From the NCBI GenBank assembly GCA_946612455.1, contig CAMOER010000012.1, positions 1 to 64,000 of the forward strand: 64,000 nucleotides of DNA, in the 5' to 3' direction. Position numbers and translations under genes: made by a program. The DNA is from UBA3305 sp002373555. Lineage in GTDB: Bacteria; Bacillota; Clostridia; Lachnospirales; Lachnospiraceae. Below the pieces are notes generated by a model that was not told the DNA's origin, did not search any database, and worked only from the letters and a program-made list of their open reading frames with translations. Shown in pieces: positions 49,179 through 58,101 of the stretch (position 1 is its first letter; each line of letters begins with the position of its first letter).

Positions 49179-50206
49179 AGGATCTCATCAAGCGCTGCGA
49201 TCAGCTTTTCATTGTCTTCATGTTTTCTTACCGCGACCCTGTAGTACCCTTCCGAAAGGCCGTGATAATCGCTGCAGCCTCTGATCAGGATCTTCTTTTC
49301 GATCAGCTTTTCCGCAAGTCCGGGTTCTCCCCTGAACAGGAAGAAATTCGCTTCCGACGGGAATACCGTAAAGCCCAGTGCCTTCAGGTTCCTGGCCAGA
49401 TACGGTTTTTCCTCCCGCAGGAACTCCCGGAAACGTTTCAGATACTGCCTGTCATCGCAGGCGGCCTGGGCGGCCCACTGCGCCGGCAGCGATACGTTCC
49501 ACGGCTGGATCATGTCCCGGAGCGCCCAGATACCGGCCTTGTCCGCGCCGATCATATAGCCGAACCGGAGCCCGGCCATTGCATGGCTTTTCGTGAACGC
49601 ACGCAGAATGATCAGTCCGGGATGATCCGAAAGCTTTTCCGTAAGATCGTATTTGATCCGGTTCTCGCAGCAGTCCCGGAAGGTCTCATCCGCCAGAATC
49701 ATGATCTTCCGTTCGTTGCAGAAGGCAAGCAGCCTGTCGATAAAGGCTTCGCTGTATACCGTTCCCGCCGGATTGGAAGGAGACGAGAAGCAGACCATCC
49801 CGGTGTCCGGATCGATCAGATCCACGACGCTGTCATCGGGCTGAAATCCATCCTCCTCTTCGAGGATGATATGGCTGATCTCCTTTCCGCTGATGCGGGC
49901 CGCATATTCAAATTCCGAGAACGAAGGATCCAGGATCGTCACCTTCCGGATCCCGAACCGGCTCATCAGAAGATAGATCAGCTCTGTTGTTCCCGCGCCG
50001 CACAGGATCGTATCGGGATCGACTCTGTCCCGCTTTCCGAGTGCGGTCCGCAGCTCTGTACAGTACGGATCCGGATAAAAACCGGAGAACCGCACGGCAT
50101 TCATACCTTCGTTTACTGCTGCTTCCGGCATTCCGAACGGATTCACATTGGCCGAAAAATCCAGCCGGATCCCGTTCTCGTATATATCGCCGCCATGTCT
50201 GTTCAT
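49166..50206 (-). CDS. Class I/II PLP aminotransferase, HisC/CobD-like
   Basis: 346 residues from ATG 50206. HGGDIYENGIRLDFSANVNPFG is the opening motif of threonine-phosphate decarboxylase (CobD) and HisC relatives. The PLP Lys lies in RAFTKSHAMAGLRFGYMIG and ADETFRD binds the cofactor. No other cobalamin or histidine genes are nearby, so the exact reaction is open. It lies 16 bp after the alaA-like gene and overlaps mntP. The ribosome site is weak (AAAGAGAT). An additional in-frame stretch upstream overlaps the previous gene and was not used. Confidence 0.85.
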   Translation of the reverse strand: MNRHGGDIYENGIRLDFSANVNPFGMPEAAVNEGMNAVRFSGFYPDPYCTELRTALGKRDRVDPDTILCGAGTTELIYLLMSRFGIRKVTILDPSFSEFEYAARISGKEISHIILEEEDGFQPDDSVVDLIDPDTGMVCFSSPSNPAGTVYSEAFIDRLLAFCNERKIMILADETFRDCCENRIKYDLTEKLSDHPGLIILRAFTKSHAMAGLRFGYMIGADKAGIWALRDMIQPWNVSLPAQWAAQAACDDRQYLKRFREFLREEKPYLARNLKALGFTVFPSEANFFLFRGEPGLAEKLIEKKILIRGCSDYHGLSEGYYRVAVRKHEDNEKLIAALDEILWKH

Positions 50207-50222
50207 ATCTGTATCTCTTTTC

Positions 50223-51440
50223 TTATGCCTGTCTGTAGCCTGCGAGGAAGTCCGCCAGCTCGGCACCGGCCCTGACCAGCTGTTCCTTTTCCGGCAGATA
50301 AACGATCCGGAAATGATCCGGCCGGATCCAGTGGAAGCCGGTCCCGGCAGTGAACAGGATATGCTTCTCCTTCAGGAAATCCAGCACGAACTGCTCATCG
50401 TCACTGATATTGAACTTCTTCACATCCAGCTTCGGGAAAATGTAGAACGCCGCTTCGGGCTTCACCGCGGAAACGCCGGGGATCTGCGTGATCGCCGAAT
50501 AAATCGCTTCCCGCTGCTCATACACACGTCCGCCCGGCACCAGCATCTCCTTCGTGGAATCGAGCGACGCAAGCGCCGTCGGGATCAGCGACTGCGCGGG
50601 AACGTTCGAACACAGCCGCATCGAGGAAAGCATGTTCAGGCCTTCGATATACCCTTTCACACGGCTCTTGTCTCCCGCCAGACACATCCAGCCGACACGG
50701 TATCCCGCGAGCAGATGGGATTTGGACAGACCGTTTAACGATACGGTAAAAAGATCCGGTGCCAGTGAAGCCAGCGCGGTATGCTGCTTTCCGTCCATGA
50801 CAAGACGGTCGTAGATCTCATCGGCAAAGAGGATGAGCTGGTGCTGTCTTGCGATCTCCACGATCTCGCGAAGAACCGCCTCCGGATAGAGCGCGCCGGT
50901 GGGATTGTTCGGATTGATGACGACAATGCCCTTGGTGTTCGGCGTCACCTTTTTCTTCATGTCCTCGATATCCGGAAGCCAGCCCGCCTGTTCATCACAG
51001 ATATAATGCACGGCTTTGCCGCCGGCCAGCGTGACGGACGCCGTCCAGAGGGGATAATCCGGTGCAGGCACCAGGATCTCGTCGCCCGTATCGAGCAGAC
51101 CCTGCATGGACATCGTGATGAGCTCGCTCACGCCGTTGCCGGTGTAGACATCGTCCAGGCCGACATTGGGGATATTCTTGCTCTTCGCATAACGGCAGAT
51201 CGCTTCTCTTGCTTCGGTGATTCCCTTGGAGTCCGAATAGCCCTCTGTCTGGGAGAGCCTCGAGGAGATCGCGTCGATCACCGGCACAGGCGCACGGAAT
51301 CCGAAGGGCGCCGGGTTGCCGATATTCAGCTTCATGATCGGAATGCCGGCCGCCTCCATGCGCCCGGCTTCATCCATGACCGGACCGCGGATATCATAGG
51401 ATACATTATCGAGTTTCTTTGATTTTGCGTATTCTTTCAT
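50223..51440 (-). CDS. Alanine-type aminotransferase (AlaA-like)
   Basis: 405 residues. MKLNIGNPAPFGFRAP, NPNNPTGALY, ADEIYDRLVMDG and the PLP-lysine motif SLNGLSKSHLLAGYRVGW align with E. coli AlaA, which transfers the amino group of glutamate to pyruvate. It is cytoplasmic. It lies downstream of thrC (83-bp gap with a hairpin) and upstream of the CobD/HisC-like aminotransferase and mntP on the same strand. Its ribosome site is weak (TAGGTGG). Confidence 0.9.
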   Translation of the reverse strand: MKEYAKSKKLDNVSYDIRGPVMDEAGRMEAAGIPIMKLNIGNPAPFGFRAPVPVIDAISSRLSQTEGYSDSKGITEAREAICRYAKSKNIPNVGLDDVYTGNGVSELITMSMQGLLDTGDEILVPAPDYPLWTASVTLAGGKAVHYICDEQAGWLPDIEDMKKKVTPNTKGIVVINPNNPTGALYPEAVLREIVEIARQHQLILFADEIYDRLVMDGKQHTALASLAPDLFTVSLNGLSKSHLLAGYRVGWMCLAGDKSRVKGYIEGLNMLSSMRLCSNVPAQSLIPTALASLDSTKEMLVPGGRVYEQREAIYSAITQIPGVSAVKPEAAFYIFPKLDVKKFNISDDEQFVLDFLKEKHILFTAGTGFHWIRPDHFRIVYLPEKEQLVRAGAELADFLAGYRQA

Positions 51441-51475
51441 TATAAAACACCACCTAGGGATCTATGTACAAACGG

Positions 51476-51501
51476 ACTGCCGCGGATCACAGCGCGGCAG
51501 T
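51476..51501 (-). terminator. Hairpin after thrC
   Basis: ACTGCCGCG (51476-51484) pairs with CGCGGCAGT (51493-51501). On the minus strand CCGTTTGT follows, which is a weak U-tract, so readthrough into the aminotransferase genes is likely. Confidence 0.55.
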
Positions 51502-51523
51502 TCAACGTCGATATGGTTCGTAT

Positions 51524-53008
51524 TTAACGGATCCCGAGAAATCCTTTAACGACGGAAGTCATCTCATCCCGTCCGCAGACGGTCGTATGCTTCACAGGAG
51601 CATCCAGGATCTCCCTGATCGCGCCGGGGACCGGCACGCCGGACAGTTCCTTAAGCGGTGCGATCAGATCGAAATCCGCACAGGCTTCGTACTTCGCATC
51701 GATTGCAGAAAGCACGGAATGCGTAAATTTATACGGGCTTGCGGTGGAAGCGATCACCGTGACCGCATCATCGCCGGAATCTTTCTTATATTTTTCAAAG
51801 GCACAGGCTGCGACCGCCGTATGCGGATCAATGATGTACTGATCGCTTTCATAGATCTTCTTAATGGTCTGCGCAGTCTCCGCTTCGTCGGCATAATAGC
51901 CGCAGAAGGATGCCAGGCCGGCCTTCATCTCTTCCGAGATCGTATATCTGCCAGTCTCCGCGAGCTCCTGCATGAGCTTCCGGTTCTCGTCAGCGCTCTG
52001 ACCGCAGAGCAGCCAGATCAGTCTCTCGAGATTGCTGGAGAGCAGGATGTCCATGGAGGGGGAGGACGTCAGATGGAACTCTCTGTTCCTGTCATATACA
52101 CCGGTGCAGAAGAAATCGAACAGTACTTTGTTCTCGTTCGATGCACAGATCAGCCGGTTCACCGGCAGGCCCATCTGCTTTGCATAGAATGCCGCAAGAA
52201 TGTTGCCGAAGTTGCCGGTCGGAACGACAATATTGATCTTCTCTCCGTCCGCGATCTTTCCCTCCCGGAGAAGCGATACATAGGCATGCACATAATAAAC
52301 GATCTGCGGAACGAGTCTTCCGATATTGATCGAATTGGCGGACGAGAAAGTAAAGCCCGCTTCCGCCAGCTCCGCCCGCAGCGCCGCATTTCCGGAAATA
52401 GCCTTCACGCCGTTCTGTGCGTCATCGAAATTGCCCTCGATGCCGACGACGAAGGTGTTCGCGCCGGGCTGAGTGACCATCTGCTTTTTCTGGATCGGGC
52501 TGACGCCGTCCTTCGGATAGAAAACGATGATGCGCGTGCCGGGCACACTGTCAAAGCCGGCAAGCGCTGCCTTGCCCGTATCGCCGGAAGTCGCCGTCAG
52601 GATCACGATCTCCTTGTCCAGGCCGCATTTCTTTGCAGATGTCGTCATCAGATGCGGCAGGATGGAAAGCGCCATATCCTTGAATGCGATCGTCTTTCCG
52701 TGGAAGAGCTCCAGGAAATGCGCGCCGGCTGCTTCCTTCAGCGGAGCGATCGCAGGCGTGTCGAACTTCTCGTCATAGGCATTGCCTATGCAGCTTCTCA
52801 GTTCCTCCTCTGTGAAGTCGGTCAGATACAGCTTCATGACTTCATAGGCAAGATCCTGATAGGAAAGCTTTGAAAGCGCGGAAAAGGTCCGATCGAATGC
52901 GGGGATCTCATCAGGAACAAAGAGCCCTCCCTCCGGGGAGAGCCCTGTCAGTATTGCTTCTGATGAGGAGAATTTCAGAGAATCATCTCTTGTGCTTTTA
53001 AAAATCAT
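51524..53008 (-). CDS. thrC: Threonine synthase
   Basis: 494 residues, the long (E. coli/yeast-like) form. It opens with STRDDSLKFSSSEAILTGLSPEGGLFVP. The PLP lysine lies in HGKTIAFKDMALS, followed by ATSGDTGKAALAG and VPTGNFGNILAAFYAKQMGLP. It converts O-phosphohomoserine to threonine in the cytoplasm. GGGAG lies before the ATG. It is followed by aminotransferases and lies downstream of ilvC across an inverted-repeat element. Confidence 0.96.
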   Translation of the reverse strand: MIFKSTRDDSLKFSSSEAILTGLSPEGGLFVPDEIPAFDRTFSALSKLSYQDLAYEVMKLYLTDFTEEELRSCIGNAYDEKFDTPAIAPLKEAAGAHFLELFHGKTIAFKDMALSILPHLMTTSAKKCGLDKEIVILTATSGDTGKAALAGFDSVPGTRIIVFYPKDGVSPIQKKQMVTQPGANTFVVGIEGNFDDAQNGVKAISGNAALRAELAEAGFTFSSANSINIGRLVPQIVYYVHAYVSLLREGKIADGEKINIVVPTGNFGNILAAFYAKQMGLPVNRLICASNENKVLFDFFCTGVYDRNREFHLTSSPSMDILLSSNLERLIWLLCGQSADENRKLMQELAETGRYTISEEMKAGLASFCGYYADEAETAQTIKKIYESDQYIIDPHTAVAACAFEKYKKDSGDDAVTVIASTASPYKFTHSVLSAIDAKYEACADFDLIAPLKELSGVPVPGAIREILDAPVKHTTVCGRDEMTSVVKGFLGIR

Positions 53009-53052
53009 AGTATTCTCCCTGCAGGATCATGGCATCCAGACTTCCGGAAGCT

Positions 53053-53166
53053 GTCATTCTGAGGACAGCCTGCTGTCCGAAGAATCCACCGCTTTCTGTC
53101 TTCGGTTTTAGAAAAACCGCTTGTTTCAGGGCGTGGATCCTTCGTCGCTTCAATCCTCAGGATGAC
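53053..53166. repeat. Small inverted-repeat element (REP/MITE-like)
   Basis: The left arm starts GTCATTCTGAGGA (53053) and runs to CGAAGAATCCACC. The right arm (about 53130-53166) reads GGCGTGGATCCTTCG and ends TCCTCAGGATGAC. The arms are imperfect reverse complements of about 37 bp. The right arm and the preceding AAAACCGC recur at 23083-23137. No coding capacity is seen. Confidence 0.75.
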
Positions 53167-53222
53167 ATTATCCCGTCATCCATCTGTATTCCATGGTTCT
53201 GCCTGTTCTGAAGACTGTTTTA

Positions 53223-54239
53223 TCAGTTGTCGATCAGCTTGCCTTCTTCATTCCAGCTGTAGAGTTCGCGGATCTCTTTTCCGATCTTCTCAGCGGGATG
53301 CTCTGCATTCGCTCTGCGCATCGCGCGGAAATGTACCTGGGAACCTGCATCGGACATCTCCAGCAGGAATTCCTTCGCGAAAGTGCCGTCCTGGATGTCG
53401 GCCAGGATCTTCTTCATGGTCTTCTTGGTCTCCTCGGTGATGAGCTTGGGACCCGTCACATAATCACCGTACTCAGCGGTGTTGGAGATGGAATAACGCA
53501 TGCCGGCGAAACCGGACTGGTAGATCAGGTCAACGATCAGCTTCATCTCATGGATGCACTCGAAGTAGGCATTTCTGGGATCATAACCGGCTTCTACAAG
53601 GGTCTCGAAACCGGCCTTCATCAGCGCGCAGACACCGCCGCAGAGAACGGCCTGCTCACCGAAGAGGTCTGTCTCGGTCTCGGTACGGAAGGTGGTCTCC
53701 AGGAGTCCTGCTCTTGCGCCGCCGATGGCCAGACCATAAGCAAGTGCCATATCCAGGGCCTTGCCGGTGTAATCCTGCTCCACAGCTACCAGGCAGGGCG
53801 TTCCCTTGCCGGCCAGATACTCGGAACGAACGGTATGTCCGGGCGCCTTCGGAGCGATCATGGTGACATCCACATTCGCGGGCGGCGTAATGCAGCCGAA
53901 ATGAATGTTGAAGCCGTGTGCGAACATAAGCATGTTGCCCTCTTCAAGGTTGGGCTCGATGCTCTCTTTGTATACCTTTGCCTGAAACTCGTCATTGATG
54001 AGGATCATGATGATGTCAGCCTTCTTCGCAGCTTCCGCTACGGTGTAGACTTCCATGCCCTGCTTCTCGGCCTTTGCCCATGAACGGGATCCTTCATACA
54101 GACCGACGATCGAATGGCATCCGGATTCCTTCAGGTTCAGTGCATGTGCATGTCCCTGGCTGCCGTAGCCGATGATGGCGATGGTCTTTCCTTTAAGAAG
54201 ATCGATGTTGCAGTCCTGCTGGTAAAAAATTCTGGCCAT
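53223..54239 (-). CDS. ilvC: Ketol-acid reductoisomerase (NADP-dependent)
   Basis: 338 residues, class I. The Rossmann motif AIIGYGSQGHAHALNLKESG, MIAPKAPGHTVRSEY and the C-terminal metal-site region TETDLFGEQAVLCGG are all present. It makes 2,3-dihydroxy-isovalerate and its methyl homolog in the isoleucine/valine pathway. AGGAGGG lies before the ATG. It follows ilvN by 29 bp. Confidence 0.97.
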   Translation of the reverse strand: MARIFYQQDCNIDLLKGKTIAIIGYGSQGHAHALNLKESGCHSIVGLYEGSRSWAKAEKQGMEVYTVAEAAKKADIIMILINDEFQAKVYKESIEPNLEEGNMLMFAHGFNIHFGCITPPANVDVTMIAPKAPGHTVRSEYLAGKGTPCLVAVEQDYTGKALDMALAYGLAIGGARAGLLETTFRTETETDLFGEQAVLCGGVCALMKAGFETLVEAGYDPRNAYFECIHEMKLIVDLIYQSGFAGMRYSISNTAEYGDYVTGPKLITEETKKTMKKILADIQDGTFAKEFLLEMSDAGSQVHFRAMRRANAEHPAEKIGKEIRELYSWNEEGKLIDN

Positions 54240-54268
54240 TTTTTATCCCTCCTGTATTCTATACCGTT

Positions 54269-54772
54269 TTATTCGGCGCGCTCCGCCTGATCGGCTCTGC
54301 CTCTGGACATGGCGGTAATGCCTGTCCTGGTGATGTCGATGATCCGGAAATCATTGAGCAGATTGATGAATGCATCCAGCTTGCTCTCTGTGCCCGTAAG
54401 CTCCAGAATAAGCGAGTGCTCGGCAACATCGATGATCTTCGCACGGAAAATATCGGCTACAGCGATGACCTGCGGGCGTTTTACCGCGTCCGCTTCCACT
54501 TTGACAAGCACAAGCTCGCGCTGTACAGCCATCTCCTGCGGCAGCTCCTTGACATCCACGACATCCACGAGCTTGGCGACCTGCTTCCTGATCTGCTCCA
54601 GCTCCTCATCCTCTCCGTTGGAGACGATGGTGATGCGGGTGAATTCCGGGTTCTGCGTGACGCCCGCGGAGATGCTCTCGATATTGTAGCCTCTTCTTGA
54701 GAACAGCGCGGACACACGGGATAGGACGCCTGAGGAATTCTCCACAAGTACCGATAAAACCATGCTTCTCAT
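54269..54772 (-). CDS. ilvN: Acetolactate synthase small (regulatory) subunit
   Basis: 167 residues from the second ATG (54772), 8 bp from GGGAG; the first ATG is only 2 bp from it. The ACT domain opens VLVENSSGVLSRVSALFSRRGYNIESIS, the valine-binding region, and a C-terminal domain follows. It binds the large catalytic subunit and confers feedback control. No large-subunit gene is in this window, which is unusual since ilvB commonly precedes ilvN. It is first in the ilvN-ilvC unit. Confidence 0.95.
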   Translation of the reverse strand: MRSMVLSVLVENSSGVLSRVSALFSRRGYNIESISAGVTQNPEFTRITIVSNGEDEELEQIRKQVAKLVDVVDVKELPQEMAVQRELVLVKVEADAVKRPQVIAVADIFRAKIIDVAEHSLILELTGTESKLDAFINLLNDFRIIDITRTGITAMSRGRADQAERAE

Positions 54773-54803
54773 CGACATTACTCCCTTAAACAGTATTTAA
54801 GCG

Positions 54804-54832
54804 ATTCTAACACAATCAAGAAAGCCTTGCAA
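54804..54832 (-). promoter_or_regulatory. Promoter of ilvN-ilvC
   Basis: TTGCAA (54827-54832), 17 bp, TAGAAT (54804-54809) on the minus strand. It begins where the upstream terminator's U-tract ends. Confidence 0.82.
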
Positions 54833-54879
54833 GTAAAAAAAGTAACCCATGGGTTAAGCGGTGCCTGTCCCCATGGGTT
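54833..54879 (-). terminator. Rho-independent terminator of the DUF4914 gene
   Basis: AACCCATGG (54844-54852) pairs with CCATGGGTT (54871-54879), followed on the minus strand by TACTTTTTTT. Confidence 0.8.
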
Positions 54880-54887
54880 ATATAGTA

Positions 54888-56783
54888 TTATCTCAGTTTC
54901 ATCGGTGTCAGCGCCAGGTACTCCTCGAGCGGCGCATCTTCCATGCAAAGCTTAATGATCTGTCTTCCCATCGGATCCAGTTCATCCGTATCGAACTGCT
55001 GAATCTGTTCCTTGAAGAAATCCGTCAGGATCTTCGCGCCGGCATCATAGCCTTCCTCGCCCAGCTTGCTCTGCAGCTCTGGACGCAGAAACGTACGTCT
55101 GATGTACTGTCCGTCGATCTTCATCTCATCCAGCGAATAGCCGAACAGCGGGCAGCGGGCGGGTACGAGATGCTTCATCCGCACATTGCCGACACGGCGG
55201 GACAGATACTCTCTGGTGAGCCATTCGCCCATGAATCCGATATGGTACGCGCCGATATGCTGGTTCGGAATCAGGATATTCAGTGTCTTGGGGGTGCTCA
55301 CAAGCTGATCCAGCAGCAGGTTTGCCTGTCTGACCTTCTTTCCCGTCGCGAAAGGCCAGTAGGATCCGACGCCCTCCGCTTTCAGAGCGGAACCGCCCTC
55401 ATCGGCGATCGAAGGATTCTTGAATCCTCTCGGGCAGACCAGTCTCCACAGCCACGCGAGCGAAGCGGGAATGAACTGCACCATGCCCATCACGCCGTAA
55501 TCCGGATGCTTCACGGTCGATGGAGGCATACGCACGCCGAAGGAACGGACATTGACTTCCTGCGGCATATCGCCGGGCACGATATTGTCGATCATCTTTC
55601 TGGGAATGATCACGCGGGGGTTCGAGCAGGGCTTTCCGTTCGATTCCAGCACATGCTCCCAGATCAGACAGGTGGATCCGGGGATGCCGTCGATATTGAA
55701 GAACTCCAGCGGCTCTTCCGGATGAATGCTGATGCGCTCATACATCGGCGAATTGCCGTAATACTGGTCGCCGTCCATGCGGAGGAACCAGCCGCTCTCC
55801 GCGTCCGCGATCACAAGTCTTCCGGAATCATCCTGAAAGCTCTTGTGCGCCATGACCATATCGTCGGCGATCGGATGGATCGAGCAGGTCTCCTCCAGGT
55901 TCAGATAGAATTTTTCACCGGAAATGGTGTGCGTACCGAGCACGACCTTGCCGTCCTCTTCCCTGTGGATCTCTTCGAGCATCTCGCTCTTGCCGCCGCC
56001 GGAAGCGCCCTCGTGCATGAAGACAACTTCATTCTCATACGGCGTCTCCATAATGCAGGCGGAAGCATGGTTCGTGACCCACCCTTCATTCTCGCCGATA
56101 TCGAGCAGCACGGAGAAAACGCCCTTCTTGGCCGACGGGCCGGGATACAGATTATAGGAAAAGACCTCGTGCAGTTCTTCGCTTCTCTGGTGTACCACGA
56201 CCTGCTTGCCTTCAAAATGCGTCTCCCGGAAAGGCGGCGCCACATAGATGATCGCCCGGGGCTTAAAGCCGGCTTCGATATCATTGATGCTGACAAATCC
56301 CTGCATGTTGGCAAGGCCCAGCGCGAAGAAGGCCGCGTTTGCCGGGCAGACCATCAGCGCATCGTAGCCGTAGTACTCGCCGCCCGCGTGGAACGGCAGG
56401 ATGATGACATTCTGTGTCTGGAACCATTCCATGGTCTCGGCGCGCAGTTTGCTGAATTCATAACCGTAAACATCCTTAAAGCGGGGCTTGTCTGTCGGCA
56501 GATCATCGCCGATGCGCATGCAGTCCGGCTCTCTGCGGCGCATGTAGTCTTCCATAAAATTGACGACCACACCGTTCTTGCAGCGGACGACTTCCGCTTC
56601 CTTGAAGACACCCTTCCCGGGAATCGTGTAGGTCACGTCATATCTGGATGTATGGGTCGGTCCGAAGCAGAGCTCCGTGAGCTGCTCCTTGGTCTCCGGA
56701 TAAATGCGCCAGCCGCAGTGCTCCAGCGCTTCTTTTGTATCCTCCGGCAGGATGAATTTCGAAAATACGGGATCGATAAACAA
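54888..56783 (-). CDS. PEPCK-like P-loop protein, DUF4914 family
   Basis: About 631 residues from a TTG start. AGGAGGT lies 8 bp before this TTG, and the promoter at 56855-56883 would put the in-frame upstream ATG (56840) only about 8 nt from the mRNA start with a weak ribosome site. The phosphate loop MHEGASGGGKSEML resembles the kinase loop of ATP-type PEP carboxykinase. Other conserved stretches include ILPFHAGGEYYGYDAL and GIPGSTCLIWEHV. The family function is not established, and I cannot see whether all PEPCK metal and substrate residues are kept. It is monocistronic. Confidence 0.75.
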   Translation of the reverse strand: MFIDPVFSKFILPEDTKEALEHCGWRIYPETKEQLTELCFGPTHTSRYDVTYTIPGKGVFKEAEVVRCKNGVVVNFMEDYMRRREPDCMRIGDDLPTDKPRFKDVYGYEFSKLRAETMEWFQTQNVIILPFHAGGEYYGYDALMVCPANAAFFALGLANMQGFVSINDIEAGFKPRAIIYVAPPFRETHFEGKQVVVHQRSEELHEVFSYNLYPGPSAKKGVFSVLLDIGENEGWVTNHASACIMETPYENEVVFMHEGASGGGKSEMLEEIHREEDGKVVLGTHTISGEKFYLNLEETCSIHPIADDMVMAHKSFQDDSGRLVIADAESGWFLRMDGDQYYGNSPMYERISIHPEEPLEFFNIDGIPGSTCLIWEHVLESNGKPCSNPRVIIPRKMIDNIVPGDMPQEVNVRSFGVRMPPSTVKHPDYGVMGMVQFIPASLAWLWRLVCPRGFKNPSIADEGGSALKAEGVGSYWPFATGKKVRQANLLLDQLVSTPKTLNILIPNQHIGAYHIGFMGEWLTREYLSRRVGNVRMKHLVPARCPLFGYSLDEMKIDGQYIRRTFLRPELQSKLGEEGYDAGAKILTDFFKEQIQQFDTDELDPMGRQIIKLCMEDAPLEEYLALTPMKLR

Positions 56784-56854
56784 ATTTTCTACCTCCTGGT
56801 CTGATGTTTTCGTTAAACAGATCTTATTGCCTCTGCTCATTTTAATTCCGAATA

Positions 56855-56883
56855 ATGATATACCATTTTCAAAAGACTGTCAA
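56855..56883 (-). promoter_or_regulatory. Promoter of the DUF4914 gene
   Basis: TTGACA (56878-56883), 17 bp, TATCAT (56855-56860) on the minus strand. Confidence 0.8.
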
Positions 56884-56978
56884 ACTCTTGTCATTCCGTA
56901 CAGGCATCTCCCATCAGTATTCTGCTGTTTTTCCGCGCGCACAGCCATACGATCCGCTTCGGAAGCCGTGCCTCCCGC

Positions 56979-57007
56979 TTGCATCATGACTTCATTTGTG
57001 GTAGTAT
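56979..57007 (+). promoter_or_regulatory. Promoter of the YihY-family gene
   Basis: TTGCAT (56979-56984), 17 bp, TAGTAT (57002-57007). Confidence 0.7.
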
Positions 57008-57042
57008 GCTCTCAATTATGAGCATCGGAAAGGAGGGGAGTC

Positions 57043-57957
57043 ATGGAGAATAAAGGCTGGCGCAAATGGTACGATATCGTCTGGAAGATCGTCGATAAAT
57101 TCATCGAAGACAATATCACGCTCTATTCCGCCCAGACGGCCTATTTCATCGTCGTCTCGCTGATCCCGTTCGCCATCGTCCTGGTCCCCATCCTATCCCT
57201 GCTGATCCCGGACTCCACATTTGCGCTGCTTTCCGAAGCGATCCATATCCTGCCCGGCTCTCTCGGAGACTATGCCGAGCGGATCCTTGCGACCCTGTTT
57301 AAGATCCCTACCACCCGGACCCTGTTCCTGTACATCCTGATCTCCTTATGGGCATCTTCCAAGGGGATCATGAGCCTGCAGAACGGACTGCACGGCATCT
57401 ACCATATCACAGAGACAGAGAATTATTTCAAGCGCCGTTTCCGCTGCGTCGGCTATACCTTCGTATTTCTGATCTTTATCCTGTTCGCGCTGGGTTTCAT
57501 GGTCCTCGGCAATACGATCGATTCCATGCTGTTCGAATACGTGCCGTTCCTGACGCCGCTTGCAAGATTTATCTACGCGTTCCGTTTCCTGATCGGCATC
57601 GCGCTGTTCGTGCTCGTCGGCACCTTCGGCTACAAGCATCTGGCCAGTACAAACTGCACTTTCCGGGATGCTTTCCCCGGCGTCGCGCTGACCACGATCG
57701 CCTGGCTGATCTTCACGGGCCTGTTTTCCATATATGTTACATATATATCTCAGTATATAACACTTTACGGATCCCTGGGTGCGCTGATCTTCCTTTTCCT
57801 CTGGCTGTACTTCTGTCTTCTGATCCTCATGGTGGGCGCGGAATTCAATGTTTACTTTGCCGCACGGCGCGAAAGACTCGGCGGAATGAATCTGGATGAT
57901 CCGGAGATCGGCAGCGACGAAAAGGCTGAGACCGCGGGTGCAGAAACGATTCATTAA
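57043..57957 (+). CDS. YihY/BrkB-family membrane protein
   Basis: 304 residues with six hydrophobic segments. ITLYSAQTAYFIVVSLIPF, LWASSKGIMSLQNGLHGIY, LIFLFLWLYFCLLILMVGAEFN and a charged tail are characteristic of the YihY/YhjD/BrkB family (formerly mis-called ribonuclease BN). AAGGAGGGG precedes the ATG. Substrates are not firmly known; related proteins have been linked to transport or envelope functions. It has its own promoter. Confidence 0.9.
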   Translation: MENKGWRKWYDIVWKIVDKFIEDNITLYSAQTAYFIVVSLIPFAIVLVPILSLLIPDSTFALLSEAIHILPGSLGDYAERILATLFKIPTTRTLFLYILISLWASSKGIMSLQNGLHGIYHITETENYFKRRFRCVGYTFVFLIFILFALGFMVLGNTIDSMLFEYVPFLTPLARFIYAFRFLIGIALFVLVGTFGYKHLASTNCTFRDAFPGVALTTIAWLIFTGLFSIYVTYISQYITLYGSLGALIFLFLWLYFCLLILMVGAEFNVYFAARRERLGGMNLDDPEIGSDEKAETAGAETIH

Positions 57958-57984
57958 TCATATATATAGTTACAAAAAATATAA

Positions 57985-58012
57985 TTGTAATATTTCAGAA
58001 TAATGCTAATAT
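57985..58012 (+). promoter_or_regulatory. Promoter of the coiled-coil repeat protein
   Basis: TTGTAA (57985-57990), 16 bp, TAATAT (58007-58012). Confidence 0.6.
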
Positions 58013-58101
58013 AGTAGCTAAGCAAAAGCAGTCCGAACAAGCGGGCTGCCGTTCTCCCGGAAAAACCGTATCCGGCATTCAAAAAATGAGGAGGGATGAT
58101 C

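Noticed and set aside
54861..56804. Long open frame on the plus strand (about 647 codons)
   Set aside because: It lies antisense to the DUF4914 gene, has a His/Arg/Asp-rich composition typical of a shadow frame in GC-rich codon usage, no ribosome site and no recognisable domain.
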